This document shows positions 21,272-30,357 of a stretch of DNA of 50,376 nucleotides, one piece after another. The position numbers were made by a program, and so were the translations under genes. Source of the DNA: JAHEFU01 sp020440645 (GTDB lineage Bacteria; 4484-113; JAFGCY01); assembly GCA_020440645.1 (NCBI GenBank), contig JAGRNR010000028.1:1-50376 (forward strand), given 5' to 3'. Within the stretch, counting starts at the first letter, position 1; every line of letters starts with the position of its first letter. A model generated the notes under the pieces. The model was not told where the DNA came from. It searched no databases and was given only the letters and a program-made list of their open reading frames with translations.

Positions 21272-23500
21272 ATGCGCAGGATTTGCATACTGATGCTGGC
21301 AATGCTTTTGTGCAGCTGCGGCTCGCGGACAGCGGTCGTGCAGGATGGCAACCAGGCGGATGACAATTCTCCACTGGCGGCACTACAGCCTGGACCGGAG
21401 ATTGCTGCACCGCAGGAAATGCAGTTCCCGGATGGCCTGGACGCCGTCGAACGCAGCCTGAGCGACGATTCGATCAAGCTGCTTGGCCGCGACTGGATTG
21501 ACAAGAGTGAGAATGCAGAGGAAGTCGGCACTACGCTTGAATTGAATGGCGGCGGCGACAGCGCCTGGGGGATCTATGCGCTGGGCGGCTTCGGCGGAGT
21601 TGAGGCCGGTAGTGTCTATGCCAGCTTCTGGACGGACGAGGATGCACCCTGCCGGCTGTACATTGCCGTGGCAGATTTCAATACCGGCCACTGGGTGTTC
21701 GCGGATGCCGGCAAGGATGACTTCAGTTACGTGTTCCCCGCCAATGGCCTGTACCATTCGGAGACAGGCAACTGCTATATCGCAGTGCTGCGCGTCGGCT
21801 TTGGCAATGCGAAGCTCTATTCCCTGACCATCGGCCGCGTCGGGGACACCGACCTCGAGGCCCCGGCGGACCTGGTGGCCAGTGCCGACCCTGGCATCGT
21901 GCACCTGACCTGGCAACCGGTCAGCAATGCCATTGGCTACAACCTCTACCGGGCCTACGACCGCAAGTTCACTGACCAGATCAAGCTCAATGATGAACCA
22001 ATCAGCGAGGCATTCTATGAGGATGACTGGCTGGTCAGCGGAGAAATGTACTTCTACCGGGTGACATCCGTCGCCGCGATCGAATCCGTCTACAGCAATG
22101 CCGTGAATGTATATGTACCGGCGGCTGACCTGCCGGCTCCACAGAATTTACGAGTGCTGTCAGTCGGTGACTTCGACTTCGAGATCGCCTGGGACTGGGA
22201 AGGGCCGAGCCCCAGCGGCTGGGAGGTCTACATGGCAAACGCGCCGGATTTCAACCTCGAGCCGCCGACCATCAAGAAGAACATCCCGCAGGGCGGCACC
22301 CGCAAGTACAAGTTCAGCGGGCTGGACCCCGGTCGCCTGTATTTCGTCCGGCTGGCTGCCAAGGACAGCAATGGGGCACTCGGCCGCATGACCGATGCCC
22401 TGCCCTGCCTGACCGGCGACCAGTGGGAATGGTACGACATCGAGGAAATCGGCGACGGCAAGGAACCGATTGCCGCCGTGATTGCCGACGACAAGATCTG
22501 CGCCGCATATATGCTTGACAACGTCGTGCATGTGGCGCGCAACAACGGCGTCGGCGAGCCCTGGGTAGTGGAGGGCACCGACCTCGACAAGAGCATCACC
22601 TACTGGAACAGTTACGTTGGCAAGGAAATCAGCGCTGGGGGCTTCGAGCAGCACCTGGACGTTGACTACAAGGATGGCACCTACCTTATCACTTCAGTCA
22701 CCGCACTGAGCCACGACTTCTACGCAGCAATCGGTGCACCCGAGGCCGGCTGGGATGTCGAGCTGATCGATGAGGGCACCGGCGGGGGATTCCAGGCGCC
22801 GACCGCGGGACTCTACTGCTCCGTGGCGATCTCTGACAACGGTTACAACGCCAGCGGCGTGGATTTCTACGGCGGCGGCCTGAAGTGGTACACCAGGCCC
22901 TATGGCAAGGACAAGCCCTGGCAGAAGCACGACTTCTTTACCATCCCGGAAAGCTGGCCGGCGGAAATGGATTTCGAAGTCCGCAGTGGCAGCCTGTTCG
23001 CCAGCTCCTTTGACTTCATAGATCGTGAGCTCTACCTCTGGTCCGAGGACCTTGATGAATTCACGCAGGTCACTGACAACCCGGAGGGCTGGACCTACGG
23101 ACTGCTGTTCACCGACCTGGAATGGCTCGGCGACCACTGGGGACTGATCGCCTATGATGGCTACAACCGCGACCTGATGCTGTTGGAGGACAAGGGCAAC
23201 CCGACCTGGGACCAGTACCTCGTGACGGACACCGATGACTACAAGACCGGCAAGGGTTGCCGGATGGAACCTTTCCGCGACGGGCTGGTCTGTGTCTACA
23301 TGGGGGGCGGTATCAGGGACTGGTACTGCTCCGTGCTGCGTGGCAACGGCGAATGGGAAACGCAGCTGATGAAGATCGGTGAGATTGATGCCTATGAGCG
23401 CGCCGACCTGAAGATCCTGGATGACAAGCCCGTGTTCATCGTGGCTGACAGGATCACGAAGAAGGTCTACGCCATCCGTGGCAACATCCCACCTGAATAG
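21272..23500 (+). CDS. FN3 lipoprotein, family copy 2
   Basis: 742-residue lipoprotein. The start at 21272 is set by GGAGG seven bases upstream and by the signal peptide MRRICILMLAMLLCSC (Cys16); an in-frame ATG 24 codons earlier gives a Gly/Pro-rich leader with no signal. N-domain: ERSLSDDSIKLLGRDW and AWGIYALGGFGG, then FNTGHWVFADAGKDDF. FN3 1 at about residues 193-285 (IGYNLYRAYDRKFTDQIKLN) and FN3 2 at about 285-385 (PQNLRVLSVGDFDFEIAWDW, GRLYFVRLAAKDSNGALGRM). The C-terminal domain opens with DQWEWYDIEEIGDGKEPIAA and ends with MKIGEIDAYERADLKILDDK and VYAIRGNIPPE. Closest to copy 3 (23571). It follows copy 1 by 108 bases. Confidence 0.8.
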   Translation: MRRICILMLAMLLCSCGSRTAVVQDGNQADDNSPLAALQPGPEIAAPQEMQFPDGLDAVERSLSDDSIKLLGRDWIDKSENAEEVGTTLELNGGGDSAWGIYALGGFGGVEAGSVYASFWTDEDAPCRLYIAVADFNTGHWVFADAGKDDFSYVFPANGLYHSETGNCYIAVLRVGFGNAKLYSLTIGRVGDTDLEAPADLVASADPGIVHLTWQPVSNAIGYNLYRAYDRKFTDQIKLNDEPISEAFYEDDWLVSGEMYFYRVTSVAAIESVYSNAVNVYVPAADLPAPQNLRVLSVGDFDFEIAWDWEGPSPSGWEVYMANAPDFNLEPPTIKKNIPQGGTRKYKFSGLDPGRLYFVRLAAKDSNGALGRMTDALPCLTGDQWEWYDIEEIGDGKEPIAAVIADDKICAAYMLDNVVHVARNNGVGEPWVVEGTDLDKSITYWNSYVGKEISAGGFEQHLDVDYKDGTYLITSVTALSHDFYAAIGAPEAGWDVELIDEGTGGGFQAPTAGLYCSVAISDNGYNASGVDFYGGGLKWYTRPYGKDKPWQKHDFFTIPESWPAEMDFEVRSGSLFASSFDFIDRELYLWSEDLDEFTQVTDNPEGWTYGLLFTDLEWLGDHWGLIAYDGYNRDLMLLEDKGNPTWDQYLVTDTDDYKTGKGCRMEPFRDGLVCVYMGGGIRDWYCSVLRGNGEWETQLMKIGEIDAYERADLKILDDKPVFIVADRITKKVYAIRGNIPPE

Positions 23501-23570
23501 GAATGGCCGGGCTGGGCCTTCCACGGCTGGAGACTGGACGGATACGCAACCGGCAGACTTGGGGGTTTGC

Positions 23571-25781
23571 ATGTTGAGGAAACTGATACTGGCAGCAGCG
23601 TTGCTGTGTGCATCCTGCGCGGGATCCGGGGGACCCGCCTCCGTGCAGGATCCTGCTGATCCCGTGGAAGTCCAGCAGCAGCTGGCTGCTGCGGATTCAA
23701 TTCCCGCATTGTCAGTGCTTGCGGATTCCGTGGAGCGCAGCATCAGTGATGACTCAGTCAAGCTGCTGGGCCGCGACTGGACGGAAAAGAGTGAAACTGC
23801 TGAGGAGGTCGGCACCACACTGGAGCTGAACGGCGGCGACACGGCCTGGGGCATCTACGCGCTTGGCGGCTTCGGCCAGGTCACTCCCGGCAGTGCATTC
23901 GCCTCGTTTTACACCGACCCAGACGAAGCCTGCCACATCTACCTGGCGGTGGCTGATTTCAACACTGGACACTGGGTATTCGCCGATGCCGGCAAGGATG
24001 ACTTCAGTTTCCAGTTCCCGGCAGGTGGCAAGTACTACTCCGACTCCGGCGTCTGTTATTTGACGGTGCTGCGTCACGGTGAGGGCGCGGCCAAGCTGTA
24101 TTCGCTGACAATCGGCAGGCTGGGCGATACTGACCTCGAGCCACCTGCCAATCTAGTGGCCAGCGCGGATCCGGGCATCGTGCACCTGAGCTGGCAACCG
24201 GTAGACAATGCCGTCGGCTACAACGTCTATCGCGCCTACGACCGCAAGTTCGCTGACCAGGTCAAGCTCAATGAGGAGCCGCTGGCCAGCGCAGGCTATG
24301 AGGACAGCTGGCTGGTGAACGGTGAGATGTACTTCTACCGCGTGACTTCCGTTGCCGCAATCGAATCCGCTTACAGCAATGCGGTGAACGTATACGTCCC
24401 GGCGACCGACCTGCCGGCGCCACAGAACCTGCGGGTGATTGATGTCGGCGACTTCCACGTTGAAATCGCCTGGGACTGGGAGGGGCCAAGCCCAAACAGC
24501 TGGGTGGTCTACCTTGCCAACGCGCCGGACTTCAACCTCGAGCCGCCGACCATCAAGAAGAACATCCCGCAGGGTGGCGCACGCCAGTACAAGTTCAGCA
24601 ACCTGGACCCTGGCCGGCTGTACTTCGTGCGCGTGGCCGCCAAGGACAGCAACGGCGCGCTGGGCCGCATGACGGATGCGCTGCCCTGCCTGACCGGCGA
24701 CCAGTGGGAATGGTACGACGTGGAGGAGATTGGCGACGGCACTGAGCCGATTTCCGCTGTGATCGCGGATGACCAGATCTGCGCAGCTTATTTCCTTGAC
24801 AATGTGGTGCATGTGGCCCGCAACAACGGCGTGGGCGAACCCTGGGTGGTGGAAAGCACGGCCCTTGATGAAAGCATCCTGTACTGGAATGACTACGTCG
24901 GCGAATACTTCTCCGCCGGCGGTTTCGAGAAGCACCTCGACATTGACTACCGCGACGGCACTTACCTGATCACATCAGTCACGGCCCAGAGCCTGGACTA
25001 CTATGCCGCGATCGGCGCACCCGAGGTAGGCTGGGATGTGGAACTGATTGACGAGGGCACCGGCGGGGGCTTCCAGCAGCCGGCCGCCGGGCTGTTCTGC
25101 CAGGTTGCCATTTCCGACAACGGCTACAACGCCAGCGGCGTGGACTTCTACGGTGGTGGGCAGAAGTGGTACACCCGGCCCTTCGGCAAGGACAAGCCCT
25201 GGCAGAAGCATGACTTCTTCGGCCTGCCTGAGGGCTGGCCCTGTGAGGCGGACTTCGAAGCCCGGGACGGCAGCCTGTTCGCCAGCACTTTTGACTACGA
25301 TGCCGGCCAGCTGCTGCTGTGGAGCGAGGACCTCGACGAGTTCACGCAGGTCACTGACAACCCGGAGGGCTGGAGCTACGGCCTGCAGTACAGCGACATG
25401 GAATGGCTCGGGGACCACTGGGGAATCATTGCCTACGACGGTTACAACCGCAACCTGGTGCTGATGGAGGACAAGGGAAATGAATACTGGGACCAGTACC
25501 TTGTCACCGACAGCGAGGACTACAAGACCGGCAAGGGCTGCCGGATGGAGCGCTTCCGCGATGGCCTGGTCTGCGTGTACATGGGCGGCGGGATCCACGA
25601 CTGGTACTGCTCCGTGATGCGTGGCAACGGCGATTGGGAGACCCAGCTGATGAAGATCGGCGAGATTGATGCCTACGAACGTGCCGACCTGAAGATCCTG
25701 AATGACAAGCCGGTGTTGATCGTGGCTGACCGGATCACGCAGAAGGTCTATGCCATCCGCGGCAACATTCCGCAGGAATAA
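23571..25781 (+). CDS. FN3 lipoprotein, family copy 3
   Basis: 736-residue lipoprotein; Cys16 in LLCASC. The start lies in the leader block TTGGGGGTTTGC-ATG, which is repeated almost exactly before copies 4 and 5; the G-run serves as ribosome binding site. It sets the start here although the frame stays open 50 codons upstream into copy 2. The sequence is closest to copy 2 (ERSISDDSVKLLGRDW, IKKNIPQGGARQYKFSNLDP, YNASGVDFYGGGQKWYTRPF). Trp/Tyr-rich blades in the last 340 residues (WSEDLDEFTQVTDNPEGWSY, EWLGDHWGIIAYDGYNRNLV) suggest a propeller. Confidence 0.8.
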   Translation: MLRKLILAAALLCASCAGSGGPASVQDPADPVEVQQQLAAADSIPALSVLADSVERSISDDSVKLLGRDWTEKSETAEEVGTTLELNGGDTAWGIYALGGFGQVTPGSAFASFYTDPDEACHIYLAVADFNTGHWVFADAGKDDFSFQFPAGGKYYSDSGVCYLTVLRHGEGAAKLYSLTIGRLGDTDLEPPANLVASADPGIVHLSWQPVDNAVGYNVYRAYDRKFADQVKLNEEPLASAGYEDSWLVNGEMYFYRVTSVAAIESAYSNAVNVYVPATDLPAPQNLRVIDVGDFHVEIAWDWEGPSPNSWVVYLANAPDFNLEPPTIKKNIPQGGARQYKFSNLDPGRLYFVRVAAKDSNGALGRMTDALPCLTGDQWEWYDVEEIGDGTEPISAVIADDQICAAYFLDNVVHVARNNGVGEPWVVESTALDESILYWNDYVGEYFSAGGFEKHLDIDYRDGTYLITSVTAQSLDYYAAIGAPEVGWDVELIDEGTGGGFQQPAAGLFCQVAISDNGYNASGVDFYGGGQKWYTRPFGKDKPWQKHDFFGLPEGWPCEADFEARDGSLFASTFDYDAGQLLLWSEDLDEFTQVTDNPEGWSYGLQYSDMEWLGDHWGIIAYDGYNRNLVLMEDKGNEYWDQYLVTDSEDYKTGKGCRMERFRDGLVCVYMGGGIHDWYCSVMRGNGDWETQLMKIGEIDAYERADLKILNDKPVLIVADRITQKVYAIRGNIPQE

Positions 25782-25830
25782 ATGAACGGGGAGAATTTCC
25801 CATCAACACATTGCATGACTGGGGGTTTGC

Positions 25831-28053
25831 ATGTTGAGAATATTGGTATTGGCAATACTGTTGCTCTGTGCTTCCTGCGGAGGTTCCGGCAGCTCGACGG
25901 AGCCGCAATTACCTGCCGCAACCGAAGTTGGGCAGCTGGAGCTGGCTGGACAGGCCGCACTCCCTGACCTGATTGAACTGGATTCTGTAGCGGAGCGCTC
26001 CATCAGCAATGACACCGTCACCCTGCAGGGGCACCAGTGGAGTGAGAAGAGTGACAACGCAGCGGAAGTCGGCAGCACGCTGGAGCTGAATGGGCCTGAG
26101 CAGGCCTGGGGCATCTATGCGCTAGGCGGTTTCGGCCAGGTCACTCCGGGCAGTGTGTTCGCCTCCTTCTACACGGAACCTGGCCAACCCTGCCGGATCT
26201 ACCTGGCGGTGGCTGACTTCAGCACCGGGCACTGGGATTTCGTGGATGCCGGCAAGGATGACTTCAGCTACGAATTTCCGGTTGGAGGCAAGTACTATTC
26301 CGACTCCGGCATTTGCTACGTGGCCGTCCTGCGCCATGCCGAAGGCAACGCCAAGCTGTACTCGCTGACATTCGGCAGGGTCGGGGATACCGACCTCGAC
26401 CCGCCCACCGGGCTAGCCGGCAGCGCCGTTCCCGGGCTGGTGAGTCTTTCATGGCTGCCCGTTGCCGGTGCCAGCGGCTACAACGTCTATCGCGCCTATG
26501 ACAACAAGTTCACGAACCAGATCAAGCTCAACAGCGATCCGCTGGGAACGGCCGGCTATGACGACAGCTTCCTTGTCAACGGTGAGATGTACTTCTACCG
26601 TGTGACTGCGCTGGCTGCAATCGAAAGCGGATACAGCAATACCGAAAGTGTCTTCGTCCCGGCCAATGGACTGCCGGCACCGCAGAACCTGCGGCTAGTC
26701 GATGCCGGCGATGACTTCATCGAGTTCGCCTGGGACTGGGAAGGCAGCAGCCCTTCCCGCGGCTGGGCAGTATTCCTGGCGAATGGCAAGGACTTCAACC
26801 TTGAACCGCCAACTGAACAGCGCAACATCGCACAGGGCGGAGCCCGCCAGTACAAGTACACCGGACTCGACAAGGGACGGCTGTACTACATCCGCATGGC
26901 CGCCAAGGACAGCAACGGCTCTCTTGGAGGGATGACGGATGCACTGCCCTGCCTGACCGGTGACCAGTGGGAATGGTTTGATGTTGAGGAAATCGGGGTG
27001 GGCACAGAGCCAGTCCGGGCGGTGATTGCAGACGGGAAGATCTGCTGCAGCTACCTGAATGACAATGTGGTGCATGTCGCGCTCAACAACGGCGTGGGCC
27101 AGCCCTGGACAGTGGAGGCCACACCCCTCAACCATGAAGTGACCTACTGGAACACGAAGTACATGGAATACAAGCCGGCAGGCGGATTCTTCGGCGTGCT
27201 GGATATCGACTATGCCAACGGCACCTACCTGATTGCATCCGTCACCACGCACAACAATGATTACTGGTCGGCAATCGGTGCTCCCGGCGTGGGCTGGGAA
27301 CGGCAGCTGATTGACACCGGCTCGGGAGACATTGACAACCCTGAGTGGTTCGGCGTGCCCACCGCCGGGCTGTACGGCAGCGTTGCGATCTCAGATAATG
27401 GCTACAATGCCAGCGGCCTTGACTGGTGGTTGTACCAGTACTGCCATTACACAAGGGTACTGGGTTCCGGCAAGCCCTGGGTCAAGCATCCGATCCGTCC
27501 GGTACCAGCATACCTGCCAGTGGACTTCGACTACGAAGTACTGGATGGCAAACTCTACGCATCCTACTTTGACTATGTCGACCGCCAGCTGTATCTCTGG
27601 AGCGAGGCAGGCGGATTCAAGCAGGTGACTGACAATCCCGAGGGGACCACGCTCGGTATCTACACGGACCTGGAGCGGATGGGCAACAAGTGGGTCAGCC
27701 CAGGCTACCACGGCAATGAGGAGAACCTGTACTTCCTCGAGGATAACGGGGGCCAGTACTGGGATGCCAATCCGATCTACCAGCAGGACGATTACCGCAC
27801 GGGACGCAATGTGCGCATGGAGCCATTCCGCGACAGCGTGGTCTGTGTGTACATGGGCGGCAGTACCAAGGACTGGTACTGCTCCGTGCTGCGCAGCGCA
27901 GGCAACTGGGAAACGCAGCTGATGAAGATCGGCGAAATCGATGCCTATGAGAAGGCGGACCTGAAAGTGCTCAATGACCGCCCTGTGTTCATGGTGGCCG
28001 ACAGGATCACGCAGAAGGTCTATGCGATCCGTGGAAATATCCCACAGGTTTGA
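25831..28053 (+). CDS. FN3 lipoprotein, family copy 4
   Basis: 740-residue lipoprotein (MLRILVLAILLLCASC, Cys16) starting 49 bases after copy 3 behind the shared leader GGGGGTTTGC. It forms a pair with copy 5: both have ERSISNDTVTLQGHQWSEKS where copies 2 and 3 have SDDSVKLLGRDW, and both read LYLWSEAGGF/LYIWNESDGF followed by TTxGIYTDLERMG in the C-terminal domain. FN3 domains at about residues 190-285 and 287-385. A stretch of about 65 bases near 25993-26060 is almost identical to 28289-28357 in copy 5, pointing to recent duplication or gene conversion. Ends MKIGEIDAYEKADLKVLND. Confidence 0.8.
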   Translation: MLRILVLAILLLCASCGGSGSSTEPQLPAATEVGQLELAGQAALPDLIELDSVAERSISNDTVTLQGHQWSEKSDNAAEVGSTLELNGPEQAWGIYALGGFGQVTPGSVFASFYTEPGQPCRIYLAVADFSTGHWDFVDAGKDDFSYEFPVGGKYYSDSGICYVAVLRHAEGNAKLYSLTFGRVGDTDLDPPTGLAGSAVPGLVSLSWLPVAGASGYNVYRAYDNKFTNQIKLNSDPLGTAGYDDSFLVNGEMYFYRVTALAAIESGYSNTESVFVPANGLPAPQNLRLVDAGDDFIEFAWDWEGSSPSRGWAVFLANGKDFNLEPPTEQRNIAQGGARQYKYTGLDKGRLYYIRMAAKDSNGSLGGMTDALPCLTGDQWEWFDVEEIGVGTEPVRAVIADGKICCSYLNDNVVHVALNNGVGQPWTVEATPLNHEVTYWNTKYMEYKPAGGFFGVLDIDYANGTYLIASVTTHNNDYWSAIGAPGVGWERQLIDTGSGDIDNPEWFGVPTAGLYGSVAISDNGYNASGLDWWLYQYCHYTRVLGSGKPWVKHPIRPVPAYLPVDFDYEVLDGKLYASYFDYVDRQLYLWSEAGGFKQVTDNPEGTTLGIYTDLERMGNKWVSPGYHGNEENLYFLEDNGGQYWDANPIYQQDDYRTGRNVRMEPFRDSVVCVYMGGSTKDWYCSVLRSAGNWETQLMKIGEIDAYEKADLKVLNDRPVFMVADRITQKVYAIRGNIPQV

Positions 28054-28127
28054 GTTGGAGGGATTGCAGCGCTTCGCGCGATCAGTGATCCAGGTTTGAA
28101 CTGCATTCAGCAGATTTGGGGGTTTGC

Positions 28128-30335
28128 ATGCTGAGAAAACTGGTATTGGTAATAGTGTTGCTGTGTGCCTCTTGTGGCGGCTCCGATGGGCTGCAGACCA
28201 CACATGATCCCGGCAGCCCCGTGTCCGACCCGCAGGTATTGGCGGATACGGATACTCTGCCAGCCCTTTCATCACTTGAGCAGCAGGTAGAACGCTCCAT
28301 CAGCAATGACACAGTCACCCTGCAGGGGCACCAGTGGAGTGAGAAGAGTGACAATGCTGTGGAAGTTGGCAGCACGCTTGAACTGAACGGGCCGGAACAG
28401 GCCTGGGGGATCTATGCACTTGGCGGTTTCGGACAGGTCACTCCCGGCAGTGTGTTCGCATCGTTCTACACTGAGCCTGGCCAGCCCTGCCGGGTCTACC
28501 TTGCCGTCGCTGACTTCAGCACCGGGCACTGGGATTTCGTGGATGCCGGCAAGGATGACTTCAGCTACGAATTCCCCGCCGGAGGTAAGTACTACTCCGA
28601 CAACGGGATCTGCTATGTCGCAGTCCTGCGCCACGCGGCTGGCAATGCAAAACTCTACTCGCTGACCTTCGGCAGGCTGGGGGATACGGAGCTGGAGGCA
28701 CCCTCCGGCCTGAGCGGCACCGGTACGCCTGGCCTCGTCAGCCTGGACTGGCAGGATGTGCCGGGGGCGAGTGGCTACAACGTATACCGTGACTATGACA
28801 AGAAATTTGAGAACCAGCTGAAACTCAATGCAGAACCGCTGGAGAGCAGTGAATACGCAGACTCTTTCCTCGTCAATGGTGAGATGTACTTCTACCGGGT
28901 GACAGCCGTGGCGGCAATAGAGAGCGCGTACAGCGGATATATAAGCGTTTATGTCCCGGCTGGCCAGTTGCCGGCCCCGACCAACCTGCGCCTGGTTGAC
29001 AGCGGTGACGACTTCATTGAATTCGCCTGGGACTGGGAAGGAACGAGTCCCCAGAGCTGGAACGTCTACCTGTCTCACTCCGCCGACTTCAACCTGGAAC
29101 CACCGACCGAGAAGAAGACCATCCCGCAGGGTGGAGCGCGGCAGTACAAGTACAGCGGCCTGGAGGTCGGGCGGCTGTACTTCATCCGGATGTGCGCGCG
29201 TGATAGCAGCGGACTGCAGGGCCAGATGACGGATGCATTGCCCTGCCTGACCGGAGACGAATGGGAGTGGTTCGATGCGGAGGAGGTTGGCGACGGCAAG
29301 GAGCCGGTCAGCTGTGTGATCGCCGATGGCCAGATCTGCGCTTCCTACATCAAGGACCATGTGGTGCAGGTCGCTCTCAACAGCGGCCAGGACCAGCCCT
29401 GGACCGTTGAAAGCACGGATCTTGACATGACCGAGACATTTCAGGATCCGATTTCCGGCGTAGAGCTGCCGGGCGGGGGGTTTACCGGTGTGCTGGACAT
29501 TGACTATGCCGGTGGGACCTACCTGATTGCATCAGTCACAGTGGCAGGCAACGACTACTATGCCGCAATCGGGGCACCGGGCGTGGGCTGGACGGTGGAA
29601 CGGATTGACATTGGCACGGCATATGGGATGTTCGACGTTGCCAGCGCCGGTCTCTATGGCCAGGTGGCTATCAGTGACAATGGCTATAACGCTACCGGCA
29701 ATGACTGGGAACTGCAGCAGTACTGCCTGTACACCCGCGCCTTCGGTGCGGACAAGCCCTGGGTCAAGCAGGAGATCCGCCACCAGCCGGAGACGATCCC
29801 GATCGAGTTCGACCTGGAGGTGCTGGATGGCAAACTCTGGGGCAGCTGTTTTGACTATGTTGACCGCCAGCTCTACATCTGGAATGAGTCAGACGGCTTC
29901 ACCCAGGTGACTGACAACCCGCCAGGCACCACCTTCGGGATCTACACCGACCTTGAGCGGATGGGTGATAAATGGGTGACACCGGGCTATCACGGGGCAG
30001 AGGAAGCGCTGTACTTCCTCGAGGACAATGGCGGCGAGAACTGGGACAGTCAGCTTATCTACAAGCAGGAAGGCTACCGCACCGGGCGCAACGTTCGCAT
30101 GGAGCCCTTCCGTGGTGGCGTGGTCTGCGTCTACATGGGCGACCGTACACGGGACTGGTACTGCTCAGTGCTGCGCAGCAGCGGCGAATGGGAAACCCAG
30201 CTGATGAAGATCGGCGAGATAGACGCCTACGAGAAGGCCGACCTGAAGGTGCTCAATGAGCAGCCGGTATTCGTGCTGGCTGACAAGATCACGCAGAAGG
30301 TCTATGCGATCCGTGGCAACATACCGTTTGAGTAG
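28128..30335 (+). CDS. FN3 lipoprotein, family copy 5
   Basis: 735-residue lipoprotein (MLRKLVLVIVLLCASC, Cys16). The start at 28128 follows the shared leader TTGGGGGTTTGC; an ATG four codons upstream would put the G-run inside the coding region and is rejected. Same module order as copy 4. In FN3 2 the lysine-rich loop reads EKKTIPQGGARQYKYSGLEV. The N-domain Trp-Gly motif (QAWGIYALGGFGQVTPGSVF) is nearly invariant across copies 3 to 5, so it is probably a structural or binding core. No terminator follows; the folC-type gene starts 22 bases downstream behind a leaderless-type box. Confidence 0.8.
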   Translation: MLRKLVLVIVLLCASCGGSDGLQTTHDPGSPVSDPQVLADTDTLPALSSLEQQVERSISNDTVTLQGHQWSEKSDNAVEVGSTLELNGPEQAWGIYALGGFGQVTPGSVFASFYTEPGQPCRVYLAVADFSTGHWDFVDAGKDDFSYEFPAGGKYYSDNGICYVAVLRHAAGNAKLYSLTFGRLGDTELEAPSGLSGTGTPGLVSLDWQDVPGASGYNVYRDYDKKFENQLKLNAEPLESSEYADSFLVNGEMYFYRVTAVAAIESAYSGYISVYVPAGQLPAPTNLRLVDSGDDFIEFAWDWEGTSPQSWNVYLSHSADFNLEPPTEKKTIPQGGARQYKYSGLEVGRLYFIRMCARDSSGLQGQMTDALPCLTGDEWEWFDAEEVGDGKEPVSCVIADGQICASYIKDHVVQVALNSGQDQPWTVESTDLDMTETFQDPISGVELPGGGFTGVLDIDYAGGTYLIASVTVAGNDYYAAIGAPGVGWTVERIDIGTAYGMFDVASAGLYGQVAISDNGYNATGNDWELQQYCLYTRAFGADKPWVKQEIRHQPETIPIEFDLEVLDGKLWGSCFDYVDRQLYIWNESDGFTQVTDNPPGTTFGIYTDLERMGDKWVTPGYHGAEEALYFLEDNGGENWDSQLIYKQEGYRTGRNVRMEPFRGGVVCVYMGDRTRDWYCSVLRSSGEWETQLMKIGEIDAYEKADLKVLNEQPVFVLADKITQKVYAIRGNIPFE

Positions 30336-30345
30336 CATCGGGTGC

Positions 30346-30357
30346 TAGAGTCTGGCA
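30346..30357 (+). promoter_or_regulatory. TAnnnT box six bases before a GTG start
   Basis: TAGAGT (30346-30351), CTGGCA, then the GTG of the folC-type gene. No Shine-Dalgarno sequence. It gives the gene a possible promoter of its own although it sits 22 bases after the lipoprotein stop. Confidence 0.5.
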
